From Legionella longbeachae (GTDB taxonomy: Bacteria; Pseudomonadota; Gammaproteobacteria; Legionellales; Legionellaceae), in NCBI GenBank assembly GCA_016191305.1, contig JACPOX010000101.1, positions 1-8,876 of the forward strand: DNA of 8,876 nt. The letters are read 5' to 3'. The first letter of the stretch is position 1. The number at the start of each line of letters is the position of its first letter. Shown here in pieces: positions 1 to 5,354 of the stretch. The notes under the pieces were generated by a model. It was not told the origin of the DNA and searched no databases. It saw only the letters and a list, made by a program, of their open reading frames with translations. Made by a program: the position numbers and the translations under genes.

Positions 1-653
1 AAAAGAATTTTTTAAATCTGTTTTTTCATCCTCAACTTTTGGGTTTTCATTTTTAGTCTGAAAGTCTTTCAAATCCTTTTTGAAAGAAATCTGTCCATCT
101 TTAATAGCTTGTGAAGTTATTTTTTGAAGCTTTTCAATCTCTTCATCAACATTTTTTATTTTGAATATTTTTTTTAAAGCGGCAAAAAAAGGTTGTAAAA
201 AACTCTTTTGTTCCGTTGTTTCCTTCGATTTATTAAGATAATTAGAAAGTGCATGGAGTGTCAGAGGATTCATCTTGACGATATTTTCTGTAACTGCATT
301 TTTTGTAAAAAAACTATCTTGAATTTGTTGGCAATTACTCTTACAAGCCTTCAAAACAGAATGTGCATTATCATACATTTTTTCGTTCTTTGTAAATATT
401 CCTTTAATTGTTTCAAATATTGTAATTGCTGTGGATATTCCAAAATAAGTGGATATTCTTTAAGTTTATTCTCCACATCATTGAGAATTTTCACCACAAT
501 ATCAAGACTTTCTCTCAACTCTTTGGAACAGTTATCAAGTTCATAAATCGAAAGCATATTAGGATCCTTTATAGTTCGAGTTCCTAACCCGGAGACATCA
601 ATGGTATGATTGTCAGTAAGTTTATAAAAATATCTATCTTGTTTTAGATACAT
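1..653 (-). pseudogene. Frame-disrupted hypothetical protein (5' part of gene, runs off left edge)
   Basis: I do not recognise this gene. From ATG 653 (GGGA nine bases upstream; ATG 659 and TTG 668 are alternatives) the first frame encodes about 95 residues beginning MYLKQDRYFYKL, then enters a run of six A on the coding strand (plus-strand T6, 378-383) and soon stops at 351-353. A second frame has no stop between base 459 and the left edge, and continues the same composition: Lys/Glu/Gln-rich, helical, with heptad-like stretches such as LKQLKEYLQRTKK before and VDEEIEKLQKI after the break. Seven A instead of six would join both frames into one protein of at least 213 residues. No signal peptide or membrane segment is visible. 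The C-terminus lies outside the window. It could be a pseudogene, a slippage-expressed gene or a homopolymer sequencing error. A Legionella-type secreted effector is a guess from style only. Confidence 0.6.
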
Positions 654-727
654 AAACATTATTCCCAACTATCAATAGAAACAATTCTTATTACTCGCAT
701 CAATATCCACAATCTCTGTTTCTTAAC

Positions 728-774
728 AAAAAAAGTGCATGGAGAACCCCGCATTTGATAAAATGCATACTTTT
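728..774 (-). terminator. Possible rho-independent terminator after the GH3 gene
   Basis: On the minus strand, about 70 bases beyond the stop of the GH3 gene, the segments at 770-774 and 763-767 pair with 731-735 and 736-740 (AAAAG/CTTTT and ATGCA/TGCAT, with a two-base bulge), and a run of seven T follows (734 to 728). An inner hairpin, GCATTT/AAATGC (751-756 with 761-766), competes with part of this stem. The stem is AT-rich, so termination strength is uncertain. Confidence 0.42.
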
Positions 775-841
775 AAAAAGTGCTTATTTAACACTCTTCA
801 TATGATATTAGTCCAAAAATGAAATTAATCTACCTATTAAC

Positions 842-1897
842 TCACTTAATTTGTCGTTTCAAGCGAAGAATACGACGAAAAGCATCTTCAATTCGTTGCA
901 GTTCAATTTTTTGTTCGAGAACTAAGCGTTCAATAATTGCTATTACTTCGGGCGCGGAAATTTTATCCAGTTGATTAGCAATGATGATCATATCAGCTCC
1001 CGCATTGATTGTTAGGCACAAAGCTTCATCAAGCGAATAATGATCTGTAATTGCTTGCATTTGTAAATCATCACTAATAATGACACCATCATACCCCATC
1101 GTTTTTCGCAACAAACCAGTTAACATCTCATAAGATAAAGTGGCAGGTAAGCCCTGACCATCCAAATGTTTATTGACTACATGCGCCGTCATGATCATTG
1201 TCGGTTTATGAACATCATGTACCAATTGATAATAAGGTACTAATTCCTCTGTCTGGAATGTCTCTGTAACATCAACGCAGCTTTTATGGGTATCTCCAAG
1301 AGCACTTCCATGCCCAGGAAAATGTTTGTAACAACATGCAATACCGTAATGTTGAAATACCTCAACAAATTTTCTAGCCAGACGAATCACTTCATCAGGA
1401 TTAGCGGAAAAGCTACGATGTAACGCTCCAATAATCACTTGCTCACCTTGTAAATGCAAATCTACAACCGGTGCAAAATTAAGATTGAATCCTAAATACT
1501 TTAGAGTGGATGCCATTTGAGATAATTCTGCATGCAGCGCTTCTGGAGCTAACTGCGCCAACTTATATACGCTCATAGTTGGTAAACAATCATCAATAAG
1601 TTCTAACCGATCAATAGCTCCTCCCTCATAATCGATAGCAATTAATAAAGGTAAGACATTATTCTCAAATGATACTTGTGCAGAATAAGAATTAAGCTGA
1701 TGAGTTAATTTTTTTATTTGGGTCTGGTTTTTTAAATTCTTACCATTGGATCCAGTAGCCGCATCCTTATCAAATAACAAAACGCCACCTAATCCATCTG
1801 AAGACAACCATTCAGAAACCTGACTTTTGTCGTGAATCTCACAACCATCAAAACCCATAACTAACATTTGACCGATTTTGTTTCTTAGAGTAATCAT
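842..1897 (-). CDS. Family 3 glycoside hydrolase, NagZ-like beta-N-acetylhexosaminidase
   Basis: This 351-residue protein is a single GH3 N-terminal (TIM-barrel) domain. Visible motifs: GLGGVLLF (36-42), IAIDYEGG (86-93), FAPVVDL (141-147), KHFPGHG (191-197), the flexible-loop dyad GDTH (Asp202/His204, the general acid/base pair in this family) and ISDDLQM (274-280), with Asp276 as the expected nucleophile. Counterparts of the NagZ sugar-binding residues are present: Asp89, Arg97, Arg161, Lys191, His192. The expected reaction is release of N-acetylglucosamine from muropeptides or similar glycans. No signal peptide is evident, so a cytoplasmic role in cell-wall recycling fits. Differences from E. 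coli NagZ (DYEGGAIDR rather than DQEGGRVQR; ALHRSF rather than GERSY; GDTHKSCVDVT) suggest a related GH3 branch rather than the canonical enzyme, so no symbol is given. The start has AGGG seven bases upstream. It lies 9 nt after the secreted-protein gene, probably in one transcript. Confidence 0.9.
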   Translation of the reverse strand: MITLRNKIGQMLVMGFDGCEIHDKSQVSEWLSSDGLGGVLLFDKDAATGSNGKNLKNQTQIKKLTHQLNSYSAQVSFENNVLPLLIAIDYEGGAIDRLELIDDCLPTMSVYKLAQLAPEALHAELSQMASTLKYLGFNLNFAPVVDLHLQGEQVIIGALHRSFSANPDEVIRLARKFVEVFQHYGIACCYKHFPGHGSALGDTHKSCVDVTETFQTEELVPYYQLVHDVHKPTMIMTAHVVNKHLDGQGLPATLSYEMLTGLLRKTMGYDGVIISDDLQMQAITDHYSLDEALCLTINAGADMIIIANQLDKISAPEVIAIIERLVLEQKIELQRIEDAFRRILRLKRQIK

Positions 1898-1906
1898 TAC
1901 TAGACC

Positions 1907-2362
1907 CTATATTTTTTTGGGTGGGATTATGGGAATATTGTTAAAATCACATTTACAATTATTTGATGCGTCAGGAGGTAATGGAACTTGTGAAAAATCA
2001 GAGGGAAAACAAACCGAAATATTCCACGCAGTTTCACCTGGGTTTACATTATTTGGCAAAGACCAGTAATTTCTAGCAGTGTAGGTTTTCCCTATTTCAT
2101 TTTCCCAGATAGCGGGAGTAAACCGCGCACGATACATCAATTTTCCTCCTGGTTCGCAAGGAAAAGTCTGACGTACCCACAGTTTGCCAGCAGGGACTGT
2201 GACCGTAGTTAATACTTTATCCGTCGTCGAATCCATTACATCTACAAAAACATTATATTTTAGCCAACAGTTATCCTTGGCCAAGGTATAATAACAAGTA
2301 ATTGCCCACAGTGAGCTAGATGATAGGAAACTTAGAATTAAAATAAAAACTCTTTTTAACAT
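1907..2362 (-). CDS. Small secreted six-cysteine protein, function unknown
   Basis: I do not recognise this 151-residue protein. It begins with a clear Sec signal peptide: MLKR, then a hydrophobic stretch to about residue 18, with likely cleavage after Ala20 (SLWA/ITC). The mature chain of about 131 residues has six cysteines (23, 32, 69, 118, 136, 138), enough for three disulfides, many aromatic residues (Trp 33, 62, 86, 100, 113) and a proline-rich, lysine-ending tail (PIIPPKKI). This looks like a compact beta-rich, disulfide-stabilised periplasmic or exported protein; no catalytic motif is visible. AAGGA lies eight bases before ATG 2360-2362. The GH3 gene starts 9 nt after its stop, so the two are probably co-transcribed, and a joint role at the cell wall or on an external glycan is an inference from this pairing. 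No lipobox is present. Confidence 0.85.
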   Translation of the reverse strand: MLKRVFILILSFLSSSSLWAITCYYTLAKDNCWLKYNVFVDVMDSTTDKVLTTVTVPAGKLWVRQTFPCEPGGKLMYRARFTPAIWENEIGKTYTARNYWSLPNNVNPGETAWNISVCFPSDFSQVPLPPDASNNCKCDFNNIPIIPPKKI

Positions 2363-2439
2363 AGTTCAATCCTTTTATTTCAAGAGCTTGTTAATTATTT
2401 CTTTGGGCTTCAAAGCGTTGATAAGTGTAAAATGTTAAC

Positions 2440-2451
2440 AGCTTTAAAGCT
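2440..2451. repeat. 12-bp perfect palindrome in the secreted-protein leader
   Basis: AGCTTTAAAGCT is a perfect 12-bp palindrome about 78 bases upstream of the secreted-protein start and about 30 bases inside the transcript expected from the predicted minus-strand promoter. It could be an operator half-site pair or a small hairpin; chance occurrence in AT-rich DNA is also possible. Confidence 0.3.
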
Positions 2452-2480
2452 ATTTACCTATAGTATAATATATAAGATCA

Positions 2481-2508
2481 ATTATAAGATGAATTTTGGT
2501 CAACACAA
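2481..2508 (-). promoter_or_regulatory. Predicted promoter for the secreted protein-GH3 unit
   Basis: Read on the minus strand, TTGTGT (2508-2503) and TATAAT (2486-2481) are separated by 16 bases, a good sigma-70 match with a perfect -10. Transcription would start near 2475, giving a leader of roughly 110 bases before the start codon at 2362. It overlaps the predicted promoter region of the tRNA on the other strand. Confidence 0.4.
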
Positions 2509-2538
2509 GGGTTGATTTTATAAGCCGACCTGTATAAG
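2496..2538 (+). promoter_or_regulatory. Predicted tRNA-Ser promoter region (two overlapping options)
   Basis: Two sigma-70 arrangements are visible. TTGGTC (2496-2501) with 17-bp spacing to TATAAG (2519-2524) would start near 2531. TTGATT (2512-2517) with a short 15-bp spacing to a second TATAAG (2533-2538) would start near 2545, only a few bases before the tRNA. The bases after the second -10 (CTTGCCCGG) are GC-rich, as expected for a stringently controlled stable-RNA promoter. Confidence 0.45.
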
Positions 2539-2549
2539 CTTGCCCGGAT

Positions 2550-2637
2550 GGAGAGATGGCCGAGCGGTCGAAGGCGCACGCCTGGAAAGTGTGTATACGG
2601 CAACGTATCGAGGGTTCGAATCCCTCTCTCTCCGCCA
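2550..2637 (+). tRNA. tRNA-Ser (anticodon GGA)
   Basis: The 88-nt cloverleaf can be drawn by eye. The acceptor stem pairs GGAGAGA (2550-2556) with TCTCTCC (2627-2633), followed by discriminator G and an encoded CCA (2635-2637). The anticodon stem is CACGC/GTGTG (2577-2581 with 2589-2593, one G-T pair) around loop CTGGAAA, with anticodon GGA at 2584-2586, reading UCC and UCU. A long variable arm (about 2594-2609) is typical of class II serine tRNAs. The T stem GAGGG/CCCTC (2610-2614 with 2622-2626) closes loop TTCGAAT. No duplicated 3' end that would mark an integrated island was seen in the window. Confidence 0.97.
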
Positions 2638-2643
2638 AATTTT

Positions 2644-2706
2644 ACCTAAATCAGGGATAATCGAGTTGTAGTCGATTCAACTGCCAGATTTGATATTCCC
2701 TTAGGT
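2644..2706. repeat. Imperfect inverted repeat downstream of tRNA-Ser
   Basis: ACCTAA (2644-2649) pairs with TTAGGT (2701-2706) and GGGA (2654-2657) with TCCC (2697-2700), with a four-base bulge between them. A smaller hairpin, AGTTG/CAACT (2664-2668 with 2678-2682), sits inside. There is no T run, so it is not a classic rho-independent terminator. It could be a structured tRNA trailer or a decayed palindromic repeat. Confidence 0.38.
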
Positions 2707-2767
2707 TCTTTGCTTTGATGGAGCTAAACACTTAATTTGTAGCGTTATTCATTTAGGGACATAACAA

Positions 2768-3400
2768 ATGAGATTAATTATAATAGGAATTTTGTTATCA
2801 TTTAATGTAATCGCTAGCGATTATTACCCTAAACTGACTTCTCAGGATCAGCCATGGTCTATCACTGCAAGCACAGGCAGCGGTAATTATCAAATAACGG
2901 CTAGTAATAGAAACACTGCATTAGGAAGGTTGGCCCTGGCTAATGAAATGCTTCTTGCAGGAAATATTGCTTTTGGCTTGGAATTAGGCTTACAAACAGG
3001 TAATCGAATTACACTGGACATTACTCAAGAAACTTTGAATGTCCTTACAAAATGGATCTCAATACCAACTACTCTGGCACCCACGCTTGATCTATTAATT
3101 ACAACAAAAAGTGATCCCTTAGGTGACAGCTCCTTTTTCGCTCAACTAAAAGGCGGCCTTGCTTACAGACATTGGCGAGATGATCGTTTGCCCTTTAACG
3201 ATATTTCTCAATTAGCTGCTGAAATTCAAGCAGGTTTTGGTTACCCAATCACAGCTTTAGCTAATTTGAATTTACTGTATCAAGGAATATTTAGTGGTAA
3301 TGGTCCCAATTTTCATTGGAACACTTACTCGAAAAAAGAAAGTTTATCTAATATCCCAACCTTACATGCCTTACTAGTTGGATTATCTGTTAATTTATAA
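2768..3400 (+). CDS. Predicted outer-membrane beta-barrel protein
   Basis: The 210-residue protein has a Sec signal peptide (MRLIIIGILLSFNVIAS, likely cleavage near residue 17). The rest shows alternating polar/hydrophobic stretches typical of transmembrane beta-strands: WSITASTGSGNYQIT (30-44), IAFGLELGLQT (67-77), LAPTLDLLITT (103-113), FFAQLKGGLAYRHW (123-136), LAAEIQAGFGY (149-159), NLNLLYQGIFS (166-176) and the final strand ALLVGLSVNL. About eight strands fit a small OmpW/OmpA-like porin fold. The last residue is Leu, whereas most BAM substrates end in Phe. No enzymatic motif is seen, so its cargo or role is unknown; many Legionella proteins of this kind are annotated only as outer-membrane protein. 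AGGGA lies eight bases before the ATG. It appears to be a single-gene unit, since no neighbour is closer than 100 bases. Confidence 0.75.
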   Translation: MRLIIIGILLSFNVIASDYYPKLTSQDQPWSITASTGSGNYQITASNRNTALGRLALANEMLLAGNIAFGLELGLQTGNRITLDITQETLNVLTKWISIPTTLAPTLDLLITTKSDPLGDSSFFAQLKGGLAYRHWRDDRLPFNDISQLAAEIQAGFGYPITALANLNLLYQGIFSGNGPNFHWNTYSKKESLSNIPTLHALLVGLSVNL

Positions 3401-3447
3401 AAATAATTAATCGGGCTTCAGCATAGATCATTCAAAGCACATTAGAC

Positions 3448-3453
3448 TATAAT
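3448..3453 (+). promoter_or_regulatory. Candidate -10 element for the 89-residue protein gene
   Basis: A perfect TATAAT lies 52 bases upstream of the start codon at 3506. The matching -35 region is poor (TAGATC at 18-bp spacing is the best I can find), so an activator or an alternative sigma factor may be needed. Confidence 0.35.
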
Positions 3454-3505
3454 TTAATCAAATTAGATAAAACAAACTTCTTAATTGATTTCAAGGGGTA
3501 TTATC

Positions 3506-3775
3506 ATGAAAGAAATACATTATGCCTATAAAATAACACACGACGCATCTGGTTTGAAATGCCCGCATTCTGCATTGGAAAATGCTAAAATGGTAGATCT
3601 ATTAAAAGAAATAGAAAAGCAACATAGTGATGGAATATTTTGGATATTTAAACAATTTGGTAATCAGCCTCAAGAAGCACTTTGTATCATAGATTGTTCT
3701 AAGAAACGAATTTACTTTCATTATTCCGGAGAAGTGGATGACCTGGATAAAGCTATAGCCAGTTTAAGTCATTAG
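3506..3775 (+). CDS. Hypothetical 89-residue protein
   Basis: I do not recognise this protein. Translation most likely begins at ATG 3506, because AAGGGG lies seven bases upstream; an in-frame TTG at 3485 would place that ribosome site inside the gene and is less likely. The 89 residues have no signal peptide or membrane segment, so it is probably cytoplasmic and soluble. The order is mixed: a polar N-terminus with SGLKCPH (15-21), a charged amphipathic helix (about 24-40, NAKMVDLLKEIEKQ), a strand-like region (GIFWIFKQF, 43-51), then CIIDCSKKRIYFHYSG (60-75, two cysteines three apart) and a short acidic helix at the end. The pattern suggests a small alpha/beta fold. Neighbours are a beta-barrel protein and a secreted CAP protein, each with its own intergenic gap, so context gives no functional clue. 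Confidence 0.72.
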   Translation: MKEIHYAYKITHDASGLKCPHSALENAKMVDLLKEIEKQHSDGIFWIFKQFGNQPQEALCIIDCSKKRIYFHYSGEVDDLDKAIASLSH

Positions 3776-3920
3776 GAGTCAGCCAGAACCGACAAGAACC
3801 ATTTAAAATCAAATTGAATAATTTTTAATATTATTGAATTAATTTAACACATAAAAACTATAGACAAATGATTGTATTTTAGTCACTATTCAACTCGATT
3901 TTTCAAAAAAGAGTATGCAC

Positions 3921-4463
3921 ATGTTTTTTAAAGTTAAAAAAATTATTTTAAGCTCTATCCTTTTTAGCCTATTTCATTGCGCTTATGCTACAGCAGTAAA
4001 ACATATCGAAAGCGATACAGCAATTCAAAATGCTGTTTTAGTCTACATTAACGAATACAGGCAGCAACATGGTTTATCCAATCTTAAAATGGATAATCAT
4101 ATCGTAGATCAAGCCAGACAACATTCTTTAGATATGGCCAACCACCGTATGCCTTTCGGCCACAAATATTTTGAAAAACGTATTGCCAAACTTCATTCCC
4201 AAATTAAAAATTCTGGTGCTGGAGCTGAAAACGTTGCTTACAATTATAAAGATGCTCATGAAGTAGTAAGACAATGGATAAGGAGCCCAGGTCATAAAAG
4301 AAATATTGACGGCCACTACGACCTGACCGGCATAGGTGTTGCTCGTGATAAACAAGGCCGACTCTATTACACTCAGATTTTCCTGCAAACTGGTAAAAGC
4401 ACTAACCATGCGACACGAAGATCTTTTAGAAGCTTAAACCCTTTCTTCGGTCACTGGAAATGA
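3921..4463 (+). CDS. Secreted CAP (SCP/PR-1) domain protein
   Basis: Start ATG 3921 is preferred over the in-frame ATG 3915 because AAGAG lies at a workable distance only from the second. The 180-residue product has a Sec signal peptide (MFFKVKKIILSSILFSLFHC, likely cleavage after ATA near residue 25). A compact CAP domain follows, of the bacterial YkwD type: YINEYRQQHGL, ARQHSLDMA, PFGHKYFEKR with His81, GAGAENVAYNY with Glu103, VRQWIRSPGHKRNI with His125, and LTGIGVARDKQGRLYYTQIF. His81, Glu103 and His125 match the conserved CAP cavity residues. CAP proteins act outside the cytoplasm, and bacterial ones have no well-settled activity, so the role is open. The C-terminus carries a basic, aromatic tail (RRSFRSLNPFFGHWK) beyond the domain. 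The cysteine at signal-peptide position 20 is not in a proper lipobox. Confidence 0.88.
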   Translation: MFFKVKKIILSSILFSLFHCAYATAVKHIESDTAIQNAVLVYINEYRQQHGLSNLKMDNHIVDQARQHSLDMANHRMPFGHKYFEKRIAKLHSQIKNSGAGAENVAYNYKDAHEVVRQWIRSPGHKRNIDGHYDLTGIGVARDKQGRLYYTQIFLQTGKSTNHATRRSFRSLNPFFGHWK

Positions 4464-4468
4464 TCTAC

Positions 4469-4495
4469 AGCTAGGTAATTTCAACTAGCTTTTTA
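4469..4495 (+). terminator. Possible weak terminator after the CAP gene
   Basis: Six bases after the CAP stop codon, AGCTAG (4469-4474) and CTAGCT (4485-4490) form a perfect 6-bp stem with a 10-base loop, and the T of the stem continues into a short T run (to 4494). The stem is short and only one third GC, so strength is uncertain. Confidence 0.42.
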
Positions 4496-4502
4496 AGAGT
4501 GA

Positions 4503-4660
4503 TAAACGTTCACGGGGTATTTATTTAAAATTACCTGAATAAATTGCCGTCATTGCGAACGGAGTGAACAATTCCAATACAGATTTCTAACGAAGCATCG
4601 TACTGGATATGCTTCGCCACGACTCGCAAAGACGAAATTTACATACCCAGTGAACGTTTA
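4503..4660. mobile_element. MITE-like palindromic element with 18-bp terminal inverted repeats
   Basis: The ends 4503-4520 and 4643-4660 are inverted copies with 17 of 18 bases matching (TAAACGTTCACgGGGTAT against the same with t). Inside, the left arm around 4546-4568 (CGTCATTGCGAACGGAGTGA) aligns imperfectly with the reverse complement of 4608-4636, so the whole element is one interrupted palindrome. The left arm has about 18 extra bases after its terminal repeat. The tip is a perfect 8-bp hairpin, CGAAGCAT/ATGCTTCG (4591-4598 with 4609-4616). No gene is encoded and no convincing target-site duplication was found. The GTCATTGCGA...GCTTCG style resembles palindromic repeats dispersed in many proteobacterial intergenic regions. 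Copies elsewhere cannot be seen from here. Confidence 0.6.
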
Positions 4661-4970
4661 CAGAGAGGCGAAACATTCTTTAGCAAAGATAAATCTAGAG
4701 TTCTTTAACTTTTTTACTACGCTCATCATACAATTAGTTTTTTCATCGCAATGAATCCGAGATAACCATTTAGCTGATTTTTTATACGAAAAAAGTATTA
4801 TATATTAATTTTTTTTGCCCCTTATGAATATTAGAACTATTATTAACGCGCTTCATTCAAAGGTGACGAGATTGATAAAGATAAGGATGACATGGGGAAT
4901 TATTATATTCTCAAACTTAACTAATTCTTTGCAATAAATCACAAAAATCGCATGGAATTTCCATTAATAA
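4661..4970. other. AT-rich intergenic stretch without a supported gene
   Basis: Between the palindromic element and the 6S RNA promoter there is very AT-rich DNA with several A and T runs (for example near 4775-4820). The only start-to-stop frame of note, 4824-4937 (37 residues), lacks a ribosome-binding site. I see no RNA gene or terminator of convincing strength here. Confidence 0.5.
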
Positions 4971-4975
4971 TGGCC

Positions 4976-4981
4976 TATTAT
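4976..4981 (+). promoter_or_regulatory. -10 element of the 6S RNA gene
   Basis: TATTAT lies seven bases before 4988, where the closing stem of the predicted 6S RNA begins, so the promoter position and RNA 5' end agree. The -35 at 17-bp spacing (TGGAAT, 4953-4958) is weak. Confidence 0.5.
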
Positions 4982-4987
4982 TGAATC

Positions 4988-5136
4988 ATAGACAGTATAC
5001 ATTGTTCAGCCAACAATACACATTTGGGAGCCAGATTGAGAGTGCGGTGAGCAAGCTTAGCTTGAACTAAGAAGCCAAAAACACTCCAGAGGAGTCCACA
5101 TTGGTTAACAGGACTGTACTCAATCTTACTGTCTAT
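4988..5136 (+). ncRNA. ssrS: 6S RNA candidate (regulator of RNA polymerase)
   Basis: 6S RNA binds sigma-70 RNA polymerase by mimicking an open promoter, and in L. pneumophila it is known to matter for intracellular growth. Here a 149-nt segment is closed by a perfect 10-bp stem (ATAGACAGTA 4988-4997 with TACTGTCTAT 5127-5136). The apical arm has GAGTG/CACTC (5040-5044 with 5082-5086), then GGTGAGC (5046-5052), a 5-bp hairpin CTTAG/CTAAG with loop CTTGAA (5056-5071), and GAAGCC followed by AAAAAC. The order GGTGAGC, hairpin, GAAGCC, AAAAC closely matches the corresponding arm of E. coli 6S RNA (GGUGAGC...GAGAAGCC..AAAAC). Between lie loosely paired strands fitting the large central bubble. A fitting -10 precedes it and a terminator follows. 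At about 150 nt it is shorter than E. coli 6S (184 nt). Some Legionella have a second 6S RNA, so which copy this is cannot be decided. Confidence 0.82.
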
Positions 5137-5147
5137 ATAAATTCCAT

Positions 5148-5178
5148 AAAAGGCGTATTTAAGAGATACGCCTTTTTT
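5148..5178 (+). terminator. Rho-independent terminator after the 6S RNA
   Basis: AAAAGGCGTAT (5148-5158) pairs perfectly with ATACGCCTTTT (5166-5176) across a seven-base loop, and the T run extends to 5178. It lies 11 bases beyond the 6S closing stem and would end its precursor, separating it from the kdp operon. Confidence 0.88.
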
Positions 5179-5216
5179 ATTAATCTACTGAAGTTCTATG
5201 GTCAAATAATCAAAAT

Positions 5217-5244
5217 TTGAGTTAACATACTACATGGATAAAAT
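5217..5244 (+). promoter_or_regulatory. Candidate kdp operon promoter
   Basis: TTGAGT (5217-5222) and TAAAAT (5239-5244) are separated by 16 bases, giving transcription from about 5251, only some eight bases before the first start codon at 5259. The -10 overlaps one of three ATGGATA repeats (5234-5240, 5243-5249, 5259-5265). No site convincingly like the E. coli KdpE target was found here. Confidence 0.33.
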
Positions 5245-5258
5245 GGATATGAACTCCA

Positions 5259-5354
5259 ATGGATATTTTACTAATCGTTCTTATATTATTTTTTTTTGCT
5301 TTATCCTTCGGGTTAATCAAGTTTTTTGATTATTTAGCAAGGAGCGAGTCATGA
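5259..5354 (+). CDS. 31-residue membrane microprotein at the head of the kdp operon
   Basis: ATG 5259 opens a 31-residue frame beginning MDILLIVLILFFFALSFGL and ending FFDYLARSES. It is one transmembrane helix (about residues 3-20) followed by a short charged tail. Its TGA overlaps the kdpF start in an ATGA junction (5351-5354), so the two are translationally coupled, which strongly supports that it is translated. Similar one-helix peptides with a C-terminal acidic/aromatic tail sit just before kdpF in other proteobacterial kdp operons; I recall the pattern but no settled function. A role as a KdpFABC accessory subunit or as a leader controlling kdpF translation is inference. Its own ribosome-binding site is weak, with no GGAG-like sequence within reach. 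Confidence rests on the overlap and the membrane-helix pattern. Confidence 0.7.
   Translation: MDILLIVLILFFFALSFGLIKFFDYLARSES

Noticed and set aside
208..546. 112-residue plus-strand open frame rich in Cys and Phe
   Set aside because: It lies antisense to the two coherent minus-strand frames at the left edge; its odd composition is what the complement of Lys/Glu-rich coding DNA gives.
670..727. Promoter for the left-edge gene (TTGTGG and TAAGAA on the minus strand)
   Set aside because: The -10 match is poor and several equally weak alternatives exist in the same AT-rich stretch.
1878..2069. 63-residue plus-strand open frame
   Set aside because: It is antisense to the well-supported secreted protein and the start of the GH3 gene.
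2450..2638. 62-residue minus-strand frame starting MAEREGFEPS
   Set aside because: It is the familiar false protein made by translating the complement of a serine tRNA gene.
2550..2640. tRNA-Ser as an island integration site
   Set aside because: No integrase gene and no second copy of the tRNA 3' end was found in the window.
4128..4409. 93-residue minus-strand open frame
   Set aside because: It is antisense to the CAP-domain gene, whose motifs are clear in the plus frame.
4779..4800. TTTTTTATAC followed by an A run, resembling a KdpE-type T-rich site
   Set aside because: It lies about 480 bases before kdp, on the far side of the 6S gene and its terminator, in DNA full of similar runs.
4824..4937. 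37-residue plus-strand frame (MNIRTIINALHSK...)
   Set aside because: No ribosome-binding site, no recognisable feature, and such a frame is expected by chance in this stretch.
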